Shown piece by piece: positions 16,584 to 22,091 of a stretch of DNA of 22,091 bases (the first letter of the stretch is position 1; each line of letters starts with the position of its first letter). The DNA comes from DASWTL01 sp036405495 (GTDB lineage Bacteria > Bacteroidota > Bacteroidia > Sphingobacteriales > Sphingobacteriaceae). The notes below the pieces were generated by a model. It was given only the letters and a program-made list of their open reading frames with translations, had not been told where the DNA came from and searched no databases. A program made the position numbers and the translations under genes. The stretch lies in the NCBI GenBank assembly GCA_036405495.1, contig DASWXL010000104.1, forward strand, positions 1 to 22,091. Direction: 5' to 3'.

Positions 16584-17842
16584 GATGATTTGGGTTTATG
16601 AAAAAGAATGGAAAGTACGCCGTATCCATAAATTAGACTCACCGCTATAAAAAGGAGGAAGCCAGCTTTTACTAACATTGAAACAGCTGATAAAATTCCG
16701 GCCACCAGGACCATCATGGCAGCTATATAGATAAAGAACTGCAATTTCACCAGTGTTTCATTATAAAGGTGTTTCGGGAGCGGTACTTTTTGTTTTCCGG
16801 TAAGATTTTTATAATGTTTATTCCAGACAATAAAAGGCAGTGTTTTATATGTCTTGCCGAGAATGATGGCGGTTAGCCACCCCATGAAGATCAATGTGCC
16901 GTACAGGATGCTCCAGTGTCCGCTGTCACTGATGACGACAATCGGAATGACGAGCAAAGTAATAGCCAAAAACAAGAATGAAAGAAAACTATGTTTCATC
17001 TGGTAATCCAATGGCTTGGGCAGGCGATGTTTGAAGACATCAAGCAGATACAGCATATGACAGATCACGCCTCCGGCAATCAGCGCGGCCCATATCAGTG
17101 CCCGGCTGCTGAAGCCTGTGAAAAACACATCGGCAAAGAACAGAAGCAGACCGCAGTTCTGAAGGAAAAAGGCATACCTGAGCAAACGTTCTTTCTGGGA
17201 TCTGCCCAGCAGGAACATCGGTAGCAGTTTAATACTGACTCCGGTTACAAGCTGCAGAAACCAGCCCGCAATTCCGGCATGAGCGTGTAGTTTCAGGATG
17301 TCCAAATGGTTCCGTTCAATAAATGGCTGATGCAGATTTACCGCAAGGAGCAGGCCGACGATCACCGTAAACAGGAGCCACAAGGCGGAACTCACCATAA
17401 ACAGCGTTTGAATGGAGTATTGGTGAAAGATCTGAGATGTGAGTAAGACGTTTGCCAGATAACAGAGAGTCGATAACAGCACAAATGTACCGCCGCAGAT
17501 CATCAGCCAGCCAGTTTGAAAGAACCAGAACGATACAACCAGCAAATACACTCCAATAGTAAGAAGTATGAATGAAGCAAAAGCAAGTATGGAACTGAAA
17601 AGAGGGCTTTCACAGATAACAGGTAAAAGCTGATAAGATGCGCCAAAAATGATCATAGTTGCCCATCCTAACGCCGCTAAGTGAACAACGGCTAAAAGTT
17701 TCGGCTGGAAATAGTGTCCGCCCATATAGTCGGCTGAGATGAACAACAGAACCGAGAGAACAAAGAAAGCGAGGGTGGCCACTGCATAAAATGGTAATAC
17801 GGCCAGCTCGGCGGCTGCTTTAGATGTGTTCAGATCGCTCAT
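16580..17842 (-). CDS. Polytopic membrane protein resembling heme-copper oxidase subunit I / NnrS
   Basis: A 420-aa protein with about twelve membrane helices and short connecting loops. Histidines placed in or next to helices are candidates for heme or metal ligands: His43 and His54 in GGHYFQPKLLAVVHLAALGW, and His186/His188 in LHAHAGIAGWFLQLVTG. Other marks are GASYQLLPVICE and SIKLLPMFLLG. The pattern resembles proteins annotated as cbb3-type subunit I-like or NnrS-like in Bacteroidota. It is shorter than true CcoN/NorB, and the usual set of six ligating histidines is not obvious. A role in NO or low-oxygen metabolism is inferred from the neighbours. The start is 2 bp from the DUF2249 gene stop; a paralogue begins at 21711. 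Confidence 0.8.
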   Translation of the reverse strand: MSDLNTSKAAAELAVLPFYAVATLAFFVLSVLLFISADYMGGHYFQPKLLAVVHLAALGWATMIIFGASYQLLPVICESPLFSSILAFASFILLTIGVYLLVVSFWFFQTGWLMICGGTFVLLSTLCYLANVLLTSQIFHQYSIQTLFMVSSALWLLFTVIVGLLLAVNLHQPFIERNHLDILKLHAHAGIAGWFLQLVTGVSIKLLPMFLLGRSQKERLLRYAFFLQNCGLLLFFADVFFTGFSSRALIWAALIAGGVICHMLYLLDVFKHRLPKPLDYQMKHSFLSFLFLAITLLVIPIVVISDSGHWSILYGTLIFMGWLTAIILGKTYKTLPFIVWNKHYKNLTGKQKVPLPKHLYNETLVKLQFFIYIAAMMVLVAGILSAVSMLVKAGFLLFIAVSLIYGYGVLSILFHKPKSS

Positions 17843-17844
17843 CT

Positions 17845-18660
17845 TCAGGCGTGATGGATCAGCAAACGGACGTCGCCATCCGCCACCTCATGGATGTGTG
17901 TTATGAAGTTCATGTCATATAGTTCATCAAGCAGGTAAACGGGCACTTTTTTGTGGTACACATAAAGTGCTTTATCCTGCGGCAGATCCTTCAGCTCTTT
18001 CAGGATGGTTTGCATGGGCAGAGGCATTTCTAACAGTCTCACATCTATGGCGTTGTAGCTGCCATCAAACTGCATAGCCTTGTTATGAAAACTTTTTTCA
18101 TCATGATAATTTAACGGGCTCGCCTCTTTTACAGCGGTTGCGGCCCCTGGTTTAAGAAAGAATGTGTGGTATTCGCCGGCATTTATTTCCTTTACAAACG
18201 TTTCGGCACCTTTTGATCTTAACAAGTGTATGAGCGGAGTCGGTGAAAAGGTATTGATGATACAAAGCACCTGACCGGGTGCTATCGCTCCATATCGCTG
18301 CATGATCTGTTTAAGCGGATCGTTTCCTGAGGCGAGCATATCCCTGACGTCGAAATCAACCCGCGAATGCGTTTCAGGCCGGCGGAGCCATAAGGGCTCT
18401 GGTTCTTCGGTTGTTGTTTTAGCTGTTTGTGTCTGATCGTCATACACATAACCCAACGGCTTTAACGCGTTCATCAGATCCTCTGTCGTACATCCGCCTA
18501 ACTTTGCCGCTTCTGCTATGGTTACCCTTGATGCCATGATCTTCCGTAAAATAGGATTTCGGAGTTTTTCAAGCGGTTTTGCAACGGATGCAATAGCGTC
18601 AATACTGGCACTGTTGTGCTTCACAATGGCGGATATTTTTGTTTGGTCGTCGATCTTCAT
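17845..18660 (-). CDS. DUF1858-DUF2249-DUF2249 domain protein
   Basis: A soluble 271-aa protein without signal peptide or membrane helix. The helical DUF1858-like domain is at residues 1-70 (KISAIVKHNSASIDAIASVA, then TIAEAAKLGGCTTEDLMNAL, with Cys57). A linker follows, then two DUF2249-like domains at about 100-172 (DVRDMLASGNDPLKQIM) and 203-270 (IDVRLLEMPLPMQTILKELK). DUF2249 has a TusA/SirA-like fold in known structures, and these domains often accompany denitrification, RIC or hemerythrin genes. The biochemical function is unknown. The ATG overlaps the hemerythrin stop by 4 bp and the stop is 2 bp from the next start, so translation is coupled across the operon. Confidence 0.85.
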   Translation of the reverse strand: MKIDDQTKISAIVKHNSASIDAIASVAKPLEKLRNPILRKIMASRVTIAEAAKLGGCTTEDLMNALKPLGYVYDDQTQTAKTTTEEPEPLWLRRPETHSRVDFDVRDMLASGNDPLKQIMQRYGAIAPGQVLCIINTFSPTPLIHLLRSKGAETFVKEINAGEYHTFFLKPGAATAVKEASPLNYHDEKSFHNKAMQFDGSYNAIDVRLLEMPLPMQTILKELKDLPQDKALYVYHKKVPVYLLDELYDMNFITHIHEVADGDVRLLIHHA

Positions 18661-19148
18661 GTGGTGTGTTGTGTTTTTTTCCAGAACTCGTCAGGATACT
18701 CGTCAAGAAATTCTACGGCATGGCTATGCTTTAAAGCAGTCCCGATGCGTTCGAGTTCATCTGCATTTAATATATTTTCAAGATGCGGGAAAAGTTCCCG
18801 CTCTTCAAAGCGGATATGGGCGTCCATATCGTCTGCCAGCCGGGTTAACCGGTCGTAGTTCACATCGCCAGATTCAATAGAATCAAAGAGCAACCTCAAT
18901 TGCCGGTGCTGTTCCAGGCCTTTCTGACACGCTGCGTCATCCACCTTAGTAAAGAGGCGTTCTTCCTCTTCTCTAAAATGTTTTTTGAGATGTTCGTTCC
19001 AGAAAAAGCTTACGTATTTCCTGATCCGCTCAGCGTCTGTTTCTTTCTTGATTCCCTGCCGTATCTTCCAGCAAAACAGTAATCCAAAATGATGCTCCCG
19101 TGAGAGTATCAAAATGTTTTCGTTTCTTTTGATGGGTTTTGTTGCCAT
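18657..19148 (-). CDS. Hemerythrin domain-containing protein
   Basis: A 163-aa four-helix HHE-type protein expected to bind a non-heme di-iron site that can take O2 or NO, or store and deliver iron. Candidate ligands are His19/His20 (LSREHHFG), His57 with Glu61 (KKHFREEEERLF), His81 (EQHRQLRLLF) and His111 with Glu115 (DAHIRFEERELFPH). No signal peptide is present, so it is cytoplasmic. It is the first gene of the minus-strand operon; ATG is at 19146-19148. Upstream lie a TAAACTTG -7-like element (19163-19170) and a Crp/Fnr-type palindrome (19194-19205). This is a stand-alone counterpart of the hemerythrin domain of RIC at 20684. Confidence 0.92.
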   Translation of the reverse strand: MATKPIKRNENILILSREHHFGLLFCWKIRQGIKKETDAERIRKYVSFFWNEHLKKHFREEEERLFTKVDDAACQKGLEQHRQLRLLFDSIESGDVNYDRLTRLADDMDAHIRFEERELFPHLENILNADELERIGTALKHSHAVEFLDEYPDEFWKKTQHTT

Positions 19149-19162
19149 AGCCTGCTTTTTTT

Positions 19163-19205
19163 CAAGTTTAGAGCTAAAAGCACGCCTAAAAAATGATATC
19201 GGTCA
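19163..19205 (-). promoter_or_regulatory. Promoter of the hemerythrin operon with Crp/Fnr-type site
   Basis: The palindrome AAATGA-TATCGG-TCATTT (19191-19208; core TGA-N6-TCA 19194-19205) lies upstream of TAAACTTG (minus-strand reading of 19163-19170), a one-mismatch -7 element. The palindrome centre is 36.5 bp from the final G of the -7 element, giving about -42 from the expected start. A T-run (minus strand) follows TCA in the -33 region. The arrangement fits class II activation by a Crp/Fnr-family protein. Confidence 0.6.
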
Positions 19206-19263
19206 TTTAATGAGGTGATGTGGAATGGTCCTGACTGTTATACGACAGATCGTTTTGAAGTTG

Positions 19264-19306
19264 TGACCGGGGTCATATTTTAGTTCAGGCAATAATGGGT
19301 TATTTG
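19264..19306 (+). promoter_or_regulatory. Promoter of the prephenate dehydrogenase gene with Crp/Fnr-type site
   Basis: The palindrome TGACCGGGGTCA (19264-19275), flanked by TTG and TATTTT, is followed by TTATTTG, whose final G is at 19306. Its centre is 36.5 bp from that G, the same distance as at the other two sites. The -7 element is imperfect because TA is shifted by one base. Transcription would start about 2-3 bases before the ATG at 19314. Confidence 0.5.
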
Positions 19307-19313
19307 CCCCTAT

Positions 19314-20567
19314 ATGAACGTTGGTATCATCGGTTTGGGCGATATGGGCCGTATTTATGCCTTGAAATTTGCAGAGGCGGGCTACAAGGTGTTTGGCTGC
19401 GACCTGCCACACAGACGTGAAGAGCTTGAACGCACACTCGGGGGGGCGGTGATGATTACCGACGGACAGGAGGTATCCCGCAAATGCGATGTGATATTCT
19501 ATTCTGTAGAAGCAGAGCGTATTGTCGATGTCGTTCAGATGTACGGGCCATTAACCAGGCGTGGCGCTGTGGTTGCTGGTCAGACATCGGTCAAGCATCC
19601 GGAAATCGAAGCGTTTGAAAAATACCTTCCAAAGGATGTGGAGATTGTTACCTGCCATTCGTTGCATGGACCGGGGTTTGATCCGGCGGGACAGCAGCTG
19701 ATCGTTATTCCTCACCGGGCCACCACGAAAGGGTATCAGCGTATGACTGACGTGTTGCAAGCGCTTGGCTCGGTACTCGTCGAATTTCCGGACTATCATA
19801 AACATGATAAGATAGTGGCCGACACTCAGGCAGTAACACACGTAGGCTTCGAAAGCATGGGTACCGCCTGGAAGGAAGCGGGTATCTTTCCATGGGAGAA
19901 TGCGTCATATCTCGGCGGCATCGATAATGTAAAGATCCTGACTACTTTACGGATATTTGGCTATAAAGCGCATATCTACGGTGGTTTAGCAATTTTAAAC
20001 CCGTACGCGCCTGCTCAGGTAAAGCAGTATGCACAGTCGGAATCAGAACTATTCAAACTGATGATAATGGAAGAAGAAAAGCCGTTCCGGGAGCGCCTCA
20101 GCAAAGCCAGGGATTTCGTTTTTCACCGCGATGACCATGCGGTGATGCTTGACGATGGGGTCATGCAGGAATTCTCTTTGTCTGCCGGCCGGGGCTTGCG
20201 AAAGCCGAACTCGCATCTGAGTTTGCTGAGCATGGTAGACGCCTGGTATCATCTGCAGATCAACCCGTATGAGAATCTGATCTGTCAGACGCCGCCCTTC
20301 CGGCTACGACTCGGGATAGCCGAATACCTGTTTAAGAATGAGGCGTTGCTGGAGGAGTCGATCCAGACTGCCCTATATGACCGGACCATACGCGCCGACG
20401 ATCTGGAGTTTCATTCTGCGGTTCGCGAATGGTCGTCCATTATCGGATACGGCGATATGAACGGTTATAAGCAGCACTTCGAGCAAACTAAAGCATTTTT
20501 TCATAACAGACTGGAAGAGGGACGGTTGCAAAGTACTGAAATGATCAGGCGTTTGGGATTGGAATAA
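19314..20567 (+). CDS. Prephenate dehydrogenase, fungal Tyr1-like type
   Basis: Expected to convert prephenate to 4-hydroxyphenylpyruvate with NAD(P)+, the committed step to tyrosine. It is 417 aa. The N-terminal Rossmann fold has VGIIGLGDMGRIYALKFAEA (GxGxxG at 7-12) and an Asp after the second strand (CDLPHR). The motifs HSLHGPGFDPAGQ, ADTQAVTHVGFESMG, GGIDNVKILTTLRIFGYKAH, SHLSLLSMVDAWY and DDLEFHSAVREWSSIIGY follow yeast Tyr1 from end to end, as far as I can recall that sequence. By contrast, usual bacterial TyrA enzymes are shorter and often fused to chorismate mutase. No ACT domain or chorismate mutase domain is present, and no other aromatic-pathway gene is nearby. Start ATG has no Shine-Dalgarno sequence and almost no predicted leader. 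Confidence 0.85.
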   Translation: MNVGIIGLGDMGRIYALKFAEAGYKVFGCDLPHRREELERTLGGAVMITDGQEVSRKCDVIFYSVEAERIVDVVQMYGPLTRRGAVVAGQTSVKHPEIEAFEKYLPKDVEIVTCHSLHGPGFDPAGQQLIVIPHRATTKGYQRMTDVLQALGSVLVEFPDYHKHDKIVADTQAVTHVGFESMGTAWKEAGIFPWENASYLGGIDNVKILTTLRIFGYKAHIYGGLAILNPYAPAQVKQYAQSESELFKLMIMEEEKPFRERLSKARDFVFHRDDHAVMLDDGVMQEFSLSAGRGLRKPNSHLSLLSMVDAWYHLQINPYENLICQTPPFRLRLGIAEYLFKNEALLEESIQTALYDRTIRADDLEFHSAVREWSSIIGYGDMNGYKQHFEQTKAFFHNRLEEGRLQSTEMIRRLGLE

Positions 20568-20600
20568 AATGGCTTTACTATCAAGTGTCATTTTTTGTTG

Positions 20601-20643
20601 TGATGAAGATCATTTTTTAACCGGCAAAGTTGCCCCTCTTTTG
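20601..20643 (+). promoter_or_regulatory. Promoter of ric with Crp/Fnr-type site
   Basis: The palindrome TGATGAAGATCA (20601-20612; TGAT-N4-ATCA, also TGA-N6-TCA) is preceded by GTTG and followed by a run of six T overlapping the -33 region. TTTG ending at 20643 is the presumed end of the -7 element, without the upstream TA. The centre-to-G distance is 36.5 bp, as at the sites at 19194 and 19264. The expected start near 20648 leaves a leader of about 35 nt. Confidence 0.6.
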
Positions 20644-20683
20644 CATAAAAGACAATAATGTCCTAATTAAATAAAAACAAAAT

Positions 20684-21637
20684 ATGGAAGCCTTAGATAT
20701 CCTGAACGTAACTGAGATCGAGCCTCGCTTCAAACATCCGAAAATCTTCGAAAAATTTGACTCATTATCAGCTGGTGAAGCATTCATCATTCACAACGAC
20801 CATGATCCCAAACCTTTATATTATCAATTGTTAGGCGAAAGAGGGCAGATCTTTACGTGGGAGTACCTTGAAAATGGCCCGGAATGGTGGAAGGTGAAGA
20901 TCGCCAAAAGAAACGATCTGGAAGGGGAGGAGACTATTGGCGAAATGGTTGCAAAGGATTACCGCAAGGCCCAGGTGTTTAAAAAGTACGGTATTGATTT
21001 CTGCTGCGGCGGTAAGAAAACACTTGAAGAGGTTTGCGATAAAAAAGGAATTAGTGCAGACACAGTTAAGGAGGAACTTGAGTCGGTAGATCAGCATCAG
21101 CAAAATTCCGGTCTGGACTTCAATAACTGGGAACTGGACTTTCTTGCTGATTATATCGTTAACGTCCACCATAAATACGTCAAAGAAAGTATGCCGTTTA
21201 TGCTGCAGCTGGCAGAAAAGGTGGCGCGGGTGCATGGCGACCGCAATCCGGAAACCATCGAGGTTGCGCGTATATTCAGCAATATTGTTAATGACTTTAA
21301 TCTGCACCTGATGAAAGAAGAGAACATTCTTTTTCCGTTCATTAAAGATCTGGCACAAGCCAGGAAAACCGGAAATAAGATCACTCCGGCACCATTTGGT
21401 TCGGTTAATAACCCCACGCAGATGATGGAAACAGACCATGAACAGGCTGGTGAAGATATGGGGGCCATCCGCCGTATAACCAATGACTATGTGCTGCCGG
21501 CCGGCGCCTGCTCGTCATATACCATTCTTTACAAGAAACTGGAGGAGTTTGAGAACGACCTGTTCAACCACGTGCATTTAGAGAATAATATCTTATTTCC
21601 TAAAGCCATCCAACTGGAAAAAGAGCTGCTCAAATAA
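20684..21637 (+). CDS. ric: RIC/ScdA-type iron-sulfur cluster repair di-iron protein with N-terminal DUF2249
   Basis: RIC proteins (YtfE, ScdA, DnrN) restore Fe-S clusters damaged by NO or oxidants. This one is 317 aa with three parts. A DUF2249 domain occupies about 1-78 (LDILNVTEIEPRFKHPKIFE, AFIIHNDHDPKPLYYQLLGE). The ScdA_N domain is at about 84-135 with the signature VFKKYGIDFCCGGKKTLEEV. The C-terminal hemerythrin domain (about 145-315) has histidines in VNVHHKYVK, FNLHLMKEENILFPF, METDHEQAGEDM and FNHVHLENNILFP, with the paired HxxxE sites for two irons. The DUF2249 fusion extends the usual RIC length of about 220-240 aa. No signal peptide. It has its own promoter region with a Crp/Fnr-type palindrome and a terminator 13 bp after the stop. 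Confidence 0.93.
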   Translation: MEALDILNVTEIEPRFKHPKIFEKFDSLSAGEAFIIHNDHDPKPLYYQLLGERGQIFTWEYLENGPEWWKVKIAKRNDLEGEETIGEMVAKDYRKAQVFKKYGIDFCCGGKKTLEEVCDKKGISADTVKEELESVDQHQQNSGLDFNNWELDFLADYIVNVHHKYVKESMPFMLQLAEKVARVHGDRNPETIEVARIFSNIVNDFNLHLMKEENILFPFIKDLAQARKTGNKITPAPFGSVNNPTQMMETDHEQAGEDMGAIRRITNDYVLPAGACSSYTILYKKLEEFENDLFNHVHLENNILFPKAIQLEKELLK

Positions 21638-21650
21638 ACCAAATATAGAC

Positions 21651-21692
21651 GCCGGCTTCGCGTAATTATACTTCGGGAGCCGGCTTTTTTTT
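21651..21692 (+). terminator. Terminator after ric
   Basis: A 7-bp GC-rich stem, GCCGGCT (21651-21657) with AGCCGGC (21678-21684), has a 20-nt loop and is followed by a run of eight T (21685-21692). It begins 13 bp after the ric stop. The next gene starts only 18 bp after the T-run, so it may be reached by partial read-through. Confidence 0.82.
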
Positions 21693-21710
21693 GACAGTAA
21701 CTGCAGGGAG

Positions 21711-22091
21711 ATGGGTAAAATACAGAGTGCTGAATCAGATCCGTTAGTGATCACGCATTATGTGTCGGCAGCATTGTGCTTTGTGGTACTTGCGATAATG
21801 CTTCTCTTCTCCGCCAATGCGTTAACGGGTCATTACTTTCAGCCCCGTCTACTGGCAATAACACATATGGCTGCGCTCGGATGGGGAACCCTTATTATTA
21901 TTGGTACGTGCTATCAGCTACTTCCGTATGTTCTTGAAGTTGAATGGTACAGCTATAAATCCGCTTGGTTAACGTTCTATTGTTTTATAATCGGACTGGT
22001 TTTCCTGGTCTATTCCTTCTGGATATTCGATCCCGGCGTTCTGATGCAGGCAGGCAGCTTAATGCTGCTTTCTTCGATTTCTATGTTTGCG
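21711..22091 (+). CDS. Second heme-copper oxidase subunit I/NnrS-like membrane protein (3' end outside window)
   Basis: The open frame from ATG 21711 to the right edge encodes 127 residues without a stop. It is a clear paralogue of the 16580-17842 product: GHYFQPRLLAITHMAALGWG here against GHYFQPKLLAVVHLAALGWA there. The following CYQLLPYV matches SYQLLPVI, and the long hydrophobic helices match too. Equivalent histidines are His41 and His52. Three to four membrane helices are visible. The gene follows ric at 73 bp with a terminator in between; no separate TAnnTTTG promoter is evident in the 18-bp gap after the T-run. By context it belongs to the same NO/low-oxygen stress set; function is inferred only. 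Confidence 0.85.
   Translation, partial: MGKIQSAESDPLVITHYVSAALCFVVLAIMLLFSANALTGHYFQPRLLAITHMAALGWGTLIIIGTCYQLLPYVLEVEWYSYKSAWLTFYCFIIGLVFLVYSFWIFDPGVLMQAGSLMLLSSISMFA

Noticed and set aside
20831..21439. 202-codon minus-strand open frame opposite ric
   Set aside because: It is antisense to a gene with unambiguous domains, with no promoter or recognisable product.

Overview
The window looks like a chromosomal segment of a Bacteroidota bacterium, most likely a sphingobacterium (Pedobacter/Mucilaginibacter-like). The genus is inferred from protein style only. Promoters match the Bacteroidota sigma factor (-7 TAnnTTTG, clearest before the two tRNA genes and guaB). Shine-Dalgarno sequences are scarce, and a lipoprotein L,D-transpeptidase, paired POT transporters and a 7TM-HD hydrolase all fit this phylum. 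No phage genes, transposases, CRISPR arrays or rRNA genes were seen.

Layout. 1-4230 (+): the C-terminal part of an M16 peptidase, guaB (IMP dehydrogenase) with a strong terminator, and a YcbB-type L,D-transpeptidase lipoprotein. 4227-11472 (-): a GT2 polyprenol-phosphate glycosyltransferase followed by ruvB; two tandem POT peptide transporters; a thiolase followed by a secreted protein of unknown function. 11582-14656 (+): a 7TM-HD (PgpH-type) phosphohydrolase, tRNA-Ser(GCU), tRNA-Pro(UGG) and a small DUF6122-type membrane protein. 14647-15645 (-): glucokinase.

15718-22091 is the most interesting part. A tightly overlapping minus-strand operon encodes a hemerythrin-like protein, a DUF1858-DUF2249-DUF2249 protein, a polytopic membrane protein resembling heme-copper oxidase subunit I/NnrS, a SufT/MIP18-type Fe-S assembly factor, and an Rrf2 regulator with three cluster-type cysteines. 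Divergently, on the plus strand, lie a prephenate dehydrogenase of the fungal (Tyr1) type, then a RIC/ScdA-type Fe-S repair di-iron protein with an N-terminal DUF2249 domain, then the start of a second copy of the membrane protein (running off the right edge). The two arms carry the same domain set (DUF2249, hemerythrin, membrane protein), once as separate genes and once partly fused. This is best read as a nitric-oxide/low-oxygen stress and Fe-S cluster repair locus.

Three TGA-N6-TCA palindromes of Crp/Fnr type precede the hemerythrin operon, the prephenate dehydrogenase gene and the ric gene. In each case the palindrome centre lies exactly 36.5 bp from the last base of the presumed -7 element, about -42 from the expected transcription start. 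This is the position expected for a class II activator, so the three units look like one regulon. No Crp/Fnr-family gene is in the window. The function of the whole set is inferred from family knowledge and context.
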